Source: Nocardioides rubriscoriae
GTDB taxonomy: Bacteria; Actinomycetota; Actinomycetes; Propionibacteriales; Nocardioidaceae
Assembly: GCF_008087085.1 (NCBI RefSeq)
Contig: NZ_VIYJ01000005.1
Location: 248,001 to 312,000 of the forward strand
Direction: 5' to 3'
DNA length: 64,000 nt
The translations under genes were made by a program, and so were the position numbers. Positions 35,346 through 43,937 of the stretch are shown here, in pieces (the first letter of the stretch is position 1; each line of letters begins with the position of its first letter). The notes under the pieces were generated by a model. It saw nothing but the letters and a program-made list of their open reading frames with translations. It was not told the DNA's origin and ran no database searches.

Positions 35346-36524
35346 GTGGACCTCGACGCCTTCCGCTGGCTGCTGACCGACGACGGTCAGGCGCTGCTGG
35401 CGTCGGCCACCGAGGCGACCGCGGCGCCGGGGGTCGACGAGCTCGCGGTGCAGGCCCGGCTGCGGCGCGGGGCGAGCCCCGCGCACGTCGCGGCGGCGCT
35501 CACGCAGGCGGGCCTGCGACGCCGCGCCGAGGCCAAGCTGGGGGCCAGCGCCGCCCGCATGTACTTCACCCCCGACGGGCTGGAGCAGGCGACGCGCCTG
35601 ACGGTCGCCCGGCACCGCGCCGGGCGCCTCACGGCGTTCGACACCCGCACCTTCGTCGACCTGGGGTGCGGCATCGGCGGCGACCTGGTCGCGGCCGCGG
35701 AGGCCGGCATCACCTGCGTGGGCGTCGACCTCGACCCGGTGCGGGTCGCGGTGGCCGAGGCCAACCTGGCCGCCCTGGGCCTGCCCGGGGCGGTGAGCGT
35801 GGCCGACGCGACGACGGTCGACACCAGCGTCTTCGACGTGGCGTTCGCCGACCCTGCCCGGCGTACGGGGGCGGGACGGACGTTCCGCGTCGAGGACTGG
35901 ACGCCGCCGTGGTCGTTCGTCGAGACGCTGCTCGCGCGCGACTCGTGCGTGAAGGTCGCGCCCGGCATCCCCCATGCCCTGGTGCCGCGGGGGGTCGAGG
36001 CCGAGTGGGTCAGCGACCACGGCGAGGTCAAGGAGGCGGCCTTGTGGTCGGGCCGGCTCGCCACGGTCGAGCGCCGGGCGACGGTCATCGGCGACGGCGG
36101 CCTGGCGACGCTGACCGACGAGGACGACCCGGGGGCCGCTGCCGTCGGCCTACGCGCGGTGGGCGCCTACCTCTACGAGCCCGACGGGGCGGTGGTGCGC
36201 GCCGGGCTCGTCACGGCGGTGGCGGCCGGTGTCGCCGGCGGCCTGGTCGACGAGCACATCGCCTACGTCACCTCCGACTCGTCGTTCCGGACGCCGTTCG
36301 CGCGCGGCTACCGGGTGCTCGAGGAGCTGCCCTACCGCGAGAAGCAGCTGCGCGCCGCCCTGCGCGAACGGGGCGTCGGCCGGCTGACGATCAAGAAGCG
36401 CGGGGTCGACGTCGTGCCGGAGCAGCTGCGCAAGCGGCTGGCCCTCGACGGCGACGCCGAGGCCACGATCGTGATGACCCGCGTCGGCGGTGACGGCACC
36501 GCCCTGCTCGTCGAGCCCTTCTGA
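35346..36524 (+). CDS. Class I SAM-dependent methyltransferase with THUMP-like C-terminus
   Basis: A 392-residue protein. The SAM-binding motif VDLGCGIGGDLVAAAEAG lies near residues 98-115, followed by the acidic GVDLDPVRV and the catalytic-loop candidate FADPARRTGAGRTF. The C-terminal ~80 residues, with RRLTIKKRG-like GVGRLTIKKRGVDVVPEQLRKRL, match the THUMP-like domain of this actinobacterial family, so an RNA substrate is likely. GTG 35346 has GAGGAT six bases upstream; an in-frame ATG at 35310 would add 12 residues. It is divergent from groES. Confidence 0.75.
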   Translation: MDLDAFRWLLTDDGQALLASATEATAAPGVDELAVQARLRRGASPAHVAAALTQAGLRRRAEAKLGASAARMYFTPDGLEQATRLTVARHRAGRLTAFDTRTFVDLGCGIGGDLVAAAEAGITCVGVDLDPVRVAVAEANLAALGLPGAVSVADATTVDTSVFDVAFADPARRTGAGRTFRVEDWTPPWSFVETLLARDSCVKVAPGIPHALVPRGVEAEWVSDHGEVKEAALWSGRLATVERRATVIGDGGLATLTDEDDPGAAAVGLRAVGAYLYEPDGAVVRAGLVTAVAAGVAGGLVDEHIAYVTSDSSFRTPFARGYRVLEELPYREKQLRAALRERGVGRLTIKKRGVDVVPEQLRKRLALDGDAEATIVMTRVGGDGTALLVEPF

Positions 36525-36527
36525 GGC

Positions 36528-37553
36528 TCAGCCGTCGGACAGGACCGGCTGCGGCGCAGCGGCGGCGGTCGCCGCCGCCGCGAGGTGGATCCGCGCCAGC
36601 GGGTGACCCCGCAGGGGGACGGCGAGCAGCGACCACAGCTCGGTGACGACGCCAGCCTCGCCGCCGCGCGCCTCGACGACGTGGGCCAGCCAGTCTCGGA
36701 CCTCCACGACGATCGTCTCGTCGCCGGTGACGACCGCCGCCGCCAGGCAGCCCACGACGTGGTCGACGTGACCGACGAGGTCGGGCCACCACGACGGCGG
36801 CACGCCCGTGCCCAGGCGGTCGACCAGACGCGCGACGACACCCTCGGTGAGCACGTGCCGCTGCTCGAGGATCCACTCGGCCTCGACGTCGGCCGGCGTC
36901 CGCTCCGGCACCTGGACCGGTGTGACGCGCCGCGGCAGGGTCTCGAGCAGCTCGATCGCGGCGTCGAGGTCGGCGGCGTACGCCGTGGCGCCGAGCGCCT
37001 CGGCCCGCGCCGGGTCGCCCCCGAACGCGCTGCCTCCGACGACGACCGGGATGCCGGTGGCCCGCAGCTCGCCGAAGACCCGCTTCTGCCCCGCGAGCGA
37101 GGAGGTGAGCGAGGCGCTGAACAGCACGGCCCGCGGGCGGGTGCCGAGCACCTCGCGCATCATCCGGTCGGGGTCGGGGTCACCGCCGAGGTAGACGACG
37201 CGGAAGCCCGCCCAGGTCAGGCCCTCGGCGACCACCAGCGCCGGCAGCGAGTGGCGCTCGTGCTCGACGCAGGCGACCACGACCGTGGGGCGGTCGGGGT
37301 GCGGCGGCGGGGCGAACGAGCCCAACCAGTGCACCAGGCCCTCGTTGATCTCGGTGGCCCGCGCCTCCTGCTCGACGTCCCAGACGCCGGCCAGCCACAG
37401 CTCGCCGATGCGGGCCTGCGCGGGCACGACCAGGTCGTCGATCACCTCGGTGGCCGTGCGACCGCGGGCCTGCTCGGCCTTGACCACGTCGAGGGCGGCG
37501 AGGCGGTCGCCGGACTGCAACGCGGTCCAGTAGTCGGTCCGGACCTGGTTCAT
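36528..37553 (-). CDS. Cobalamin-binding domain protein (CarH/MetH-type module)
   Basis: A 341-residue protein. Residues about 1-82 resemble the four-helix B12-binding cap; residues about 90-215 are the Rossmann-like B12-binding domain with ERHSLP (99-104), corresponding to the E/D-x-H-x-x-G cobalt-ligand motif with Pro for Gly, then YLGGDPDPD and VVVGGSAFGG. The cap has W53-x9-E63-A64 where CarH photoreceptors have W-x9-E-H. The C-terminal ~115 residues are unassigned helices. There is no DNA-binding domain, methyltransferase or mutase partner nearby. A sensory role is inferred. Confidence 0.65.
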   Translation of the reverse strand: MNQVRTDYWTALQSGDRLAALDVVKAEQARGRTATEVIDDLVVPAQARIGELWLAGVWDVEQEARATEINEGLVHWLGSFAPPPHPDRPTVVVACVEHERHSLPALVVAEGLTWAGFRVVYLGGDPDPDRMMREVLGTRPRAVLFSASLTSSLAGQKRVFGELRATGIPVVVGGSAFGGDPARAEALGATAYAADLDAAIELLETLPRRVTPVQVPERTPADVEAEWILEQRHVLTEGVVARLVDRLGTGVPPSWWPDLVGHVDHVVGCLAAAVVTGDETIVVEVRDWLAHVVEARGGEAGVVTELWSLLAVPLRGHPLARIHLAAAATAAAAPQPVLSDG

Positions 37554-37644
37554 GCGACCTCACACGCCGTCGGGAGGGGGGCGAGCCGTCATGACAACAC
37601 GGCGTCACCCGCGATTTCCTCCACCGTGGGGGTGAGAGCGCTCC

Positions 37645-38292
37645 TCAGTCCCCCGGCCGGCCGTCCAGGCCCGCCCGCTCGGCCCCGATCGTGGTGTCGT
37701 CGCCGTGGCCGGTGTGCACGACGGTGTCGTCGGGCAGGGCGAGGAGCTTGGCCCGGATCGAGGCCTCGATCGTGGGTCGGTCGCTGTAGCTGCGCCCGGT
37801 CGCACCGGGGCCGCCCTGGAAGAGGGTGTCGCCGGTGAACACGCAGCCGAGCTCGGCGGCGTACAGGCAGATCGCGCCGGGCGCGTGGCCCGGCGTGTGG
37901 AGCACCTGCAGCGGCGTGCCGCCGATCTCGAGGACCACGCCGTCGGCGAGGTCGAGGTCCCAGAGCAGGGCGTCGACGTCGTCGGGTCCGCCGTGGGTGA
38001 GCTCCCACAGCGGCTTGTCGTCGGGGTGCAGCATGATCGGCGCGCCCACCCGCTCGCGCAGCGCGGGCGCGACACGGCTGTGGTCGTCGTGGGCGTGGGT
38101 GAGCACGACCGCCTTGACCGTGCGCTCCCCCACCAGCGCCATGATGTCGTCGACCGAGTGTGGGGCGTCGACGACCAGGCACTCGTCGTCGTCGCCCACG
38201 ACCCACAGGTTGTTGTCGACCTGGTGGGTCTCGCCGTCGAGGGAGAAGGTGCCGCTGGAGACGGCGTGGTCGACGCGGACGGCCCCGGCCAT
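37645..38292 (-). CDS. Metallo-beta-lactamase-fold hydrolase (S-formylmycothiol hydrolase candidate)
   Basis: A 215-residue glyoxalase-II-like hydrolase. The zinc motif THAHDDH gives H66, H68, D70, H71; further ligands lie in HTPGHAPG and FTGDTLF, and GHGDDTTIG near the end. ATG 38292 overlaps the mscR stop by one base (TGATG). In mycobacteria Rv2260 has the same arrangement beside mscR. The likely job is hydrolysis of S-formylmycothiol, completing formaldehyde oxidation to formate; this is inferred from linkage. Confidence 0.8.
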   Translation of the reverse strand: MAGAVRVDHAVSSGTFSLDGETHQVDNNLWVVGDDDECLVVDAPHSVDDIMALVGERTVKAVVLTHAHDDHSRVAPALRERVGAPIMLHPDDKPLWELTHGGPDDVDALLWDLDLADGVVLEIGGTPLQVLHTPGHAPGAICLYAAELGCVFTGDTLFQGGPGATGRSYSDRPTIEASIRAKLLALPDDTVVHTGHGDDTTIGAERAGLDGRPGD

Positions 38293-39392
38293 CAGAGGAT
38301 GACCACGGAGCGGAGCACGTCGCCGCCGTGCATGCGCTCGAACGCTGCTTCGACGTCGCTGATGCCGATCTCCTCGGTGACGAACGCGTCGAGGTCGAGC
38401 CGGCCCTGGCGGTAGAGGTCGACGAGCATCGGGAAGTCGCGCGACGGCAGGCAGTCGCCGTACCAGCTCGACTTCAGCGACCCACCACGACCGAACACGT
38501 CGATGAGCGGGATCTCGGGGATCGTCATGTCGGGGGTCGGCACGCCGACGAGCACCACGGTGCCGGCCAGGTCGCGGGCGTAGAACGCCTGCTTCCAGGT
38601 CTCAGGACGCCCGACGGCCTCGACGACGACGTCGGCACCCTCGGCGCCGGCGTAGGTCTCGGCGCAGATGCGCTTGATCTCCTCGACCGGGTCGACCTTG
38701 CTCGAGTCGACGGTGTGGGTCGCGCCGAGGCTCTTGGCGGTCTCGAGCTTCTTGGCGCTGATGTCGACGGCGATGATCGGGCTCGCCCCGGCCAGCGCGG
38801 CACCGGCGATCGCGGCCACGCCGACACCACCGCAGCCGATGACCGCGATGCTGCGCCCACGACCGACCTGGCCGGTGTTGATCGCGGCCCCGATGCCCGC
38901 CATCACGCCACAGCCGAGCAGGCCGACGGCCGCCGGACGCGCGTCGGCGTCGACCTTGGTGCACTGGCCCGCGGCGACCAGGGTCTTCTCGGCGAACGCG
39001 CCGATGCCGAGCGCGGGGCTCAGCTCGGTGCCGTCCTCGAGGGTCATCTTCTGCGTCGCGTTGTGGGTGTTGAAGCAGTACTGGGGCTCGCCGCGGTTGC
39101 AGGCCCGGCACTCGCCGCACACGGCGCGCCAGTTGAGGATGACGAAGTCGCCCGGCGCCACCGACGTCACGTCGGGACCGACGGCCTCGACGATGCCCGA
39201 GGCCTCGTGGCCCAGGAGGAACGGGAAGTCGTCGTTGATCCCGCCCTCGCGGTAGTGCAGGTCGGTGTGGCACACCCCGCACGCCTGGACCTTGACCAGG
39301 GCCTCCCCCGGGCCGGGGTCGGGCACGTTGATGGTGACCAGCTCGACGGGGGCTCCCTTGGCCTTCGCGACGACGGCCTGGACCTGCTGCAT
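38292..39392 (-). CDS. mscR: S-(hydroxymethyl)mycothiol dehydrogenase / nitrosomycothiol reductase
   Basis: A 366-residue zinc-dependent alcohol dehydrogenase. Catalytic zinc ligands: C41 (GVCHTDLH), H62/E63 (GHEASG). The structural zinc site is C92, C95, C98, C106 ([15 protein letters not shown]). NAD(H) binds at [10 protein letters not shown]. The sequence follows mycothiol-dependent formaldehyde dehydrogenase of actinobacteria. It oxidises the formaldehyde-mycothiol adduct and can reduce S-nitrosomycothiol. GAGGAG precedes ATG 39392, and an inverted repeat lies 44 bases upstream. Co-translated with the metallo-hydrolase. Confidence 0.9.
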   Translation of the reverse strand: MQQVQAVVAKAKGAPVELVTINVPDPGPGEALVKVQACGVCHTDLHYREGGINDDFPFLLGHEASGIVEAVGPDVTSVAPGDFVILNWRAVCGECRACNRGEPQYCFNTHNATQKMTLEDGTELSPALGIGAFAEKTLVAAGQCTKVDADARPAAVGLLGCGVMAGIGAAINTGQVGRGRSIAVIGCGGVGVAAIAGAALAGASPIIAVDISAKKLETAKSLGATHTVDSSKVDPVEEIKRICAETYAGAEGADVVVEAVGRPETWKQAFYARDLAGTVVLVGVPTPDMTIPEIPLIDVFGRGGSLKSSWYGDCLPSRDFPMLVDLYRQGRLDLDAFVTEEIGISDVEAAFERMHGGDVLRSVVIL

Positions 39393-39435
39393 GCGGTGCT
39401 CCTCGATCGTGGACTCGGGGGGTGTCGGGTCCCAT

Positions 39436-39455
39436 GCAACCGTATGACCGGTTGC
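39436..39455. promoter_or_regulatory. Inverted repeat upstream of mscR (operator candidate)
   Basis: GCAACCG and CGGTTGC are perfect inverted 7-mers separated by six bases. The centre lies about 53 bases upstream of the mscR start and overlaps a possible -10 (TACGGT, minus strand). A TetR-type or similar aldehyde/thiol-responsive repressor could bind here; none is adjacent. Confidence 0.4.
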
Positions 39456-39530
39456 CGGCCGCACGGGGTTGCGTATCACCGCACGGCCGCCCGTCCGACC
39501 GTGGTGGGCGACGTCGCCCGGGACCCTCAC

Positions 39531-39935
39531 CCCACGGTGGTCGAGGAGGTCGCCCGCGACCGTCTCGAGACCACACCACCACACGGTGGTCGAGGTGCGA
39601 GGCCGCCCGCGGCCGAGCCTCGAGACCGCTGTCACCGGCGTCGCCGGCTCGATTCCACGGCGGTCGAGGAGGTCGCCCGCGACCGTCTCGAGACCCTGCC
39701 AACCGCAACCGCCGTGTCCGGCCCAACCCCACGCTGGTCGAGGTGTGAGGCCGCCCGCGGCCGAGCCTCGAGACCGCTGTCACCGGCGTTGCGGGTCGAC
39801 TCCACGGCGGTCGAGGAGGTCGCCCGCGACCGTCTCGAGACCCGCTCACCGCAGCCGCTCTCGGTGACTTGGTCCGAACCCTGCGGTCTGGGTGGTTTCG
39901 TGACGCCGCGGGCGGCCTCCTCAACCACCGTGTGG
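39531..39935. repeat. Array of six dispersed palindromic repeats
   Basis: Copies lie at 39531-39572, 39581-39627, 39654-39695, 39728-39775, 39801-39842 and, inverted and degenerate, 39894-39935. Two subtypes alternate: A with GGTCGCCCGCGACC at the centre and B with GGCCGCCCGCGGCC. Each has outer arms GGTCGAG and CTCGAGACC, so each folds as a hairpin. The B-A pair plus its linker (CCGCTGTCACCGGCGT) is repeated, a tandem unit of about 147 bases. The array fills most of the 638-base gap between mscR and the HNH gene; 39393-39530 holds the mscR promoter region and nothing else was recognised. Confidence 0.85.
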
Positions 39936-40030
39936 TGCAGCCTGCTCGGCCGGACCGCGGTGTGGGGTGAGGACCGCTGGGCGTGCCGGTGACCCCGCTG
40001 TGGTGGTGCTGGGCGGGGTCGGTGGGGCGG

Positions 40031-41278
40031 TCAGGGTCGTCGGCGTGGTGGGCGGAGTGGTGGGGGCCTTCGGTCGACGAGGTAGGTCGCGCCGGTGGGG
40101 CTGGTCCAGTGGTAGAGCCCGGGGCGCAGCATCACGTAGCGCCAGCGGGAGTGGGTCTTGGCGCGGTGGTGGCGCCTGCAGAGCATCGCGAGGTTGTGCG
40201 CTGACGTGGGCCCGCCGGCGGTGAACGGGATGATGTGGTCGAGGTCGACCCGGCGTCGATTGCACCCGGGGAACACACAGGTGTGGTCACGTAGGCGCAC
40301 GAGCTCACGGATCGCGTCGGTGGGCTCGTAGGCCTCGGTGGACGGGTCGGCGGCGAGGTCGACGACCGGCTTGATCGTGACCTTGGTGCCGGCCTGCTGG
40401 CACCAGGCGCGGATCTGCTCGATGAGGACCGGGGACCAGGTGTTGTCCAGGAACCCGGGCAGGTCGGGGTGATCGGCGTCCAGGTGCGCGTACAGCGTGA
40501 CCCCACGCCCAGTGCCACCGGTGAGCAGGTCCAGGGCGAGCTGTTGGCGGCCCATCTCACCCAGGGCCTGTGAGCGGCGCACGTCCAGTGACTCGGTGGA
40601 GCCGAGGTCGGCCAGCGCCTGGGCGCCGTTCTTCAACGCCGCTTCCAGGTCGATCGCGTCGGCCAGGTCCAACGTCGCGGTCATCTCGACGGTCCCCGAG
40701 GTGTTGGCGTGACCGAGGTGGACGTCGGCGTGGCGGTGCTCGGCGGCCTTCTTGCGGCGGCGTTCGGCTTCGTCGGGGTCGTGCTTGGCCCTCGCTGCGT
40801 CGACGGCGCGGTCGACCTGCGCCCACGAACAGGTGTGCAGGAAGGGGGCGATGTCCTTGTCCACTTCAGTGGCACCAGCCGCAGGCAGGGACATCGTGTG
40901 TTCGGCGACGCGGAACGCCTTCCACACCGGCACCTCGAGCTTGACCACGCGGGCGTACAGCCGTGGGAGGCGGTAGCGCAGCTCCAGAGCTTTGCCGAGG
41001 TAGGCCAGCCCACCGTCTGTGGACATCCCTAATGACAACGCGAGGTCGAGGGCGGCGTACTCGCCGATCACGGGGCACCCGGGACCGCCCAGGTGCAGGG
41101 CCGGTTCTTCCATGGGGTCGAGCAGGGCTGCGGTCTCGTCGGGGTCGGCGGTGTTGACCGCTGCCCAGTCGAGGACGGCGTTGAGCTTGGCGACCTGCGC
41201 CCTGGACTCGTCGTCGCGGTGTGCGCGCACGGACTCCAGCAGCGGGTCGCTGCTGGGGGTCCGGGTGCGGGTGGTCAT
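40031..41278 (-). CDS. DUF222/HNH endonuclease domain protein (13E12 repeat family)
   Basis: A 415-residue protein with an N-terminal helical DUF222 domain (about 20-300) and a C-terminal HNH nuclease domain: CVFPGC, then RRVDLDHIIPFTAGGPTSAHNLAMLCRRHH (in two parts), giving the H-N-H residues and a CxxxxC/CxxH zinc site. A proline/arginine tail ends the protein. Such genes are multicopy and mobile-like in actinobacteria (REP13E12 family). It is flanked on both sides by the same palindromic repeats, which suggests repeat-associated insertion or recombination. No integrase or transposase is present. Confidence 0.85.
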   Translation of the reverse strand: MTTRTRTPSSDPLLESVRAHRDDESRAQVAKLNAVLDWAAVNTADPDETAALLDPMEEPALHLGGPGCPVIGEYAALDLALSLGMSTDGGLAYLGKALELRYRLPRLYARVVKLEVPVWKAFRVAEHTMSLPAAGATEVDKDIAPFLHTCSWAQVDRAVDAARAKHDPDEAERRRKKAAEHRHADVHLGHANTSGTVEMTATLDLADAIDLEAALKNGAQALADLGSTESLDVRRSQALGEMGRQQLALDLLTGGTGRGVTLYAHLDADHPDLPGFLDNTWSPVLIEQIRAWCQQAGTKVTIKPVVDLAADPSTEAYEPTDAIRELVRLRDHTCVFPGCNRRRVDLDHIIPFTAGGPTSAHNLAMLCRRHHRAKTHSRWRYVMLRPGLYHWTSPTGATYLVDRRPPPLRPPRRRP

Positions 41279-41385
41279 GGCTGAATTCTACGCCTGGTAG
41301 CACATATTCGAAAGTATGAGCGACAAACTGGTGGACGAGTTTTTCGTAGGTCGGTGGGTGGGGACCGGTGGTCGTACGGCGTGAC

Positions 41386-41597
41386 CCCACGGTGGTCGAG
41401 GAGGTCGCCCGCGACCGTCTCGAGACCACGCCACCGCAGCGGACGTGGGTGAGGTGATCTGCTCCTGCGGCCGGGTGGGTCTCGTGACGGTCGCCAGCGC
41501 GACCTCCTCGACCACCGTGGGGACCGGTCGTCGTACGGCGTCACCACGGGTGGGTCTCGAGACGGTCGCCAGCGCGACCTCCTCGACCACCGTGGGG
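41386..41597. repeat. Three dispersed palindromic repeats in mixed orientation
   Basis: A forward copy at 41386-41427 and two inverted copies at 41478-41522 and 41552-41597, the latter two with GGTCGCCAGCGCGACC centres. They separate the HNH gene from the ECF sigma gene. The linkers also repeat (GGACCGGTCGTCGTACGGCGT-like at about 41362 and 41521). Together with the ECF promoter they account for the 394-base gap. Confidence 0.85.
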
Positions 41598-41618
41598 TCG
41601 GGTCGGGTTCTCGGCATT

Positions 41619-41644
41619 GCAACCTTCGCGACGAGGGGTGCGTC
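41619..41644 (+). promoter_or_regulatory. ECF-type promoter before the SigE-family gene
   Basis: GCAACC (41619-41624) and CGTC (41641-41644) are separated by exactly 16 bases, the layout of ECF sigma promoters (AAC-type -35, CGTC-type -10). They lie about 30 bases before the start of a SigE-family sigma gene, suggesting autoregulation. Confidence 0.5.
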
Positions 41645-41672
41645 TTGGTGGTGTGACCGAAGGGGGAGACAG

Positions 41673-42227
41673 ATGATGCAGCTGCACAGCCGGGCCAGGC
41701 CCGAGACTGGTGGCATGAGTGCCCGGGACGCCGAGTTCACGGACTACCTGCACGCGCGGCAGCCCAGCCTGCTGCGCACGGCGTACCTGCTGACGGGCGA
41801 CCGTCACACGGCCGAGGACGTGCTGCAGACGTCGTTGGCCAAGCTCTACCTGGCCTGGGACAAGGTCAACGACCGCAACGCGGTGGACGCCTACGTGCGC
41901 CGCATCATGGTCAACGAGAACAACTCGCTGTGGCGCAAGCCGTGGAAGCGGCGCGAGCACGCGATCGACACGATGCCCGACGCGGCCTACGTCGACGCGT
42001 ACGACGACGGGCGCAGCGCCGCCCTGTGGGAGGTCGTGCAGTCCCTGCCCCCCAAGGCGCGGGCGGTCGTCGTCCTGCGCTTCTACGAGCAGCTGAGCGA
42101 GGCCGAGACGGCCGACGTGCTCGGTATCTCCGTCGGCACCGTCAAGTCGCAGTGCAGCCGCGCCGTCACGGCCCTGCGCGAACGCGTGCCCGCCGACCTG
42201 CGACCCGGACGACCCGAGGAGTCCTGA
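41673..42227 (+). CDS. SigE-family ECF RNA polymerase sigma factor
   Basis: A 184-residue sigma factor. Region 2 is FTDYLHARQPSLLRTAYLLTGD...AEDVLQTSLAKLYLAW; region 4 is LPPKARAVVVLRFYEQLSEAETADVLGISVGTVKSQ. The family is the actinobacterial SigE-type ECF group. ATG 41673 is chosen for the AGGGGGAG just upstream; the adjacent ATG 41676 is equally possible, and ATG 41715 is where similarity clearly begins. Its stop overlaps the next gene (TGATG), a membrane protein likely to be its anti-sigma factor. Confidence 0.85.
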   Translation: MMQLHSRARPETGGMSARDAEFTDYLHARQPSLLRTAYLLTGDRHTAEDVLQTSLAKLYLAWDKVNDRNAVDAYVRRIMVNENNSLWRKPWKRREHAIDTMPDAAYVDAYDDGRSAALWEVVQSLPPKARAVVVLRFYEQLSEAETADVLGISVGTVKSQCSRAVTALRERVPADLRPGRPEES

Positions 42228-43477
42228 TGAACGACCAGAGCAACCCCGAGACCCACAGCGACGACCACACCGACAGCGACCCCTGGGAGAGCGAGATGAC
42301 GAGCGAGTTCGACCGCCGTGTCCGTGACCTCCACGAGGCTCCGCTGACCCTCGAGCACGTGAAGGGCAAGGCCATCACCATCCAGCGCAAGCGACGCGCC
42401 GCCGTCGCCGGAGGCATCCTGGCCGCCGCGGCGGTCCTCGTCCCGGTGGCGGTCGTCGCCGCCGACACCACCGGCAACGGCAGGGCCTCCGAGGTCCCCG
42501 CCGCCACCAGCTCGCCGACGGCGGGCCCGACGACCCCGGCCCCGACCCCGACCCCCACCGACCCGGCCACCGACCCTGCGACCGGTCCGGCGACCGGCCC
42601 GGCGTACCTCGAGGGCAGCACCTTCCACCGCGCCGACGGCACCGTGTCGACCCTGCCGCGCGACGACTACCTGGACGCCGCGGTGCTGGGGGCCGACGAG
42701 GTGGCGGCGTACCGCACCGAGGAGGGCGACGGCTTCGTCGACCTGGTGGAGGGCGGCCAGGCCACCACGACGTACGCCGTCCGCTCGTCGATGGTGACCG
42801 CGCCCGACGGCGCGACGGTCGCCTTCGTGACGACCGACGACGAGCTGCTGTTCGTCAACGGCACGAACGGCGAGTCGAGCTTCGGCACGGTCGACCCCGA
42901 CGTGACGGTGTCGGCGATCGTCGGCAACGGCGACTGCAGCAGCGAGGCGGGCTGCCACCCGTTCCTGGAGCACAACGACTTCAGCGCCGGTGACGCCTAC
43001 GAGATCAACTACGAGGGCCCCGAGACCGCTCCTGCGCCCGGCGCCCTGCGCGTCAACGACGCCGACGGCTTCCTGGTCTCCGTGATCACCTCGGTCACCG
43101 ACAGCTCCACCTGCGGCGGGCTCTACGACCGTGAGGGGGCCGGGCGCTGGGTCTTCGAGACCTGCGACTACCAGGTCCACGAGATCTCCCCCGGCGGCGA
43201 CCTCACGATCGGGCTGCCGTCCTACTTCGACGGCCTCGGGCCGCTGTCGTTCGCGATCCTCGACGCCGAGGGGCAGCCCGTGGCCGAGAAGTCGCTCGAC
43301 CGGGGCGTCGTCGCCCAGGTGGGCTGGCTCGACGAGACCCACGCGGTCGCCACGGTCTACGAGGACGGCGCGTGGAAGATCGTCTCCCTGGGCGTCGACG
43401 GCGAGGAGGAGGTGCTCGTCGAGGGCGCCGCGGGCGACGAGACGACGGCGCCCTACCGCCTCACCGGCCTGGGGTGA
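42227..43477 (+). CDS. Membrane protein, probable anti-sigma factor with extracellular domain
   Basis: A 416-residue protein: an acidic cytoplasmic part (1-~58, with SEFDRRVRDLHEAPLTLEHVKGKA), one membrane helix (about 60-82), a Pro/Thr linker with PATDPATGPATGP repeats, and an outer domain with strand motifs like those of beta-propellers and four or more Cys. No HxxxCxxC zinc motif is seen. Translational coupling to the SigE-family gene is the main argument for anti-sigma function. Its 3' end overlaps rimI, convergent, by 17 bases. Confidence 0.65.
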   Translation: MNDQSNPETHSDDHTDSDPWESEMTSEFDRRVRDLHEAPLTLEHVKGKAITIQRKRRAAVAGGILAAAAVLVPVAVVAADTTGNGRASEVPAATSSPTAGPTTPAPTPTPTDPATDPATGPATGPAYLEGSTFHRADGTVSTLPRDDYLDAAVLGADEVAAYRTEEGDGFVDLVEGGQATTTYAVRSSMVTAPDGATVAFVTTDDELLFVNGTNGESSFGTVDPDVTVSAIVGNGDCSSEAGCHPFLEHNDFSAGDAYEINYEGPETAPAPGALRVNDADGFLVSVITSVTDSSTCGGLYDREGAGRWVFETCDYQVHEISPGGDLTIGLPSYFDGLGPLSFAILDAEGQPVAEKSLDRGVVAQVGWLDETHAVATVYEDGAWKIVSLGVDGEEEVLVEGAAGDETTAPYRLTGLG

Positions 43478-43937
43478 CCTCGGCGCCGCCGCAGCCACGC
43501 AGCAGCGGCAGGCGCAGCACGACAGCAGTGGCGCCGTCGCGGTAGTAGCGGCGGCGCCGGTCGATCTCGACGAAGCCCTGGCCCGCGTAGAAGGCCAGGG
43601 CTTCGGCGTTGTCCTCACGGACCTCGAGGAGCACCCGGTCGGCGCCCTCGGCGCGGGCGGTCGCGCCCACCTCGGCCAGCAGGGCCCGGGCCAGTCCGCG
43701 GCGGCGGTGGCCCCGGTCGACCGCGATGCGTTGCAGCTCGGCGATGTCGGCGACGATGCTCGCGGCGGCATACGCCACGACGGTGCCGTCGACCTCCGCC
43801 ACCCACCAGGCGACGGTCGGCAGGTCGCCCGCGACGCCGGTCGCGACCAGCCCCGGCGACCAGGCGTCGTCGCCGAGGTTGTCGGCCTCCAGCACCGCCA
43901 GCACGTCGGCGTCGGCAGCGGTGGCCCGGCGGATCAC
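43461..43937 (-). CDS. rimI: Ribosomal-protein S18 alanine N-acetyltransferase-like GNAT
   Basis: A 158-residue GNAT protein. The acetyl-CoA loop is RGHRRRGLARALLAEV, after the strand AELQRIAV typical of RimI, and the C-terminal NAEALAFYAGQGFVEIDRRRRYY matches the family. It is the last gene of the t6A operon, with GTG 43937 overlapping the tsaB stop (GTGA). In Streptomyces and mycobacteria tsaD comes next; here an unrelated convergent gene follows. Lysine or other acetylation targets are possible. Confidence 0.85.
   Translation of the reverse strand: MIRRATAADADVLAVLEADNLGDDAWSPGLVATGVAGDLPTVAWWVAEVDGTVVAYAAASIVADIAELQRIAVDRGHRRRGLARALLAEVGATARAEGADRVLLEVREDNAEALAFYAGQGFVEIDRRRRYYRDGATAVVLRLPLLRGCGGAEVTPGR

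Noticed and set aside
39531..39935. Regular repeats considered as a CRISPR array
   Set aside because: Units are palindromic and of two subtypes, the spacers themselves repeat, spacing is irregular and no cas gene is present.
39921..40265. Minus-strand Pro/Arg-rich frame after the HNH gene
   Set aside because: It runs partly through the HNH gene in another frame and through repeat DNA; no start signal.
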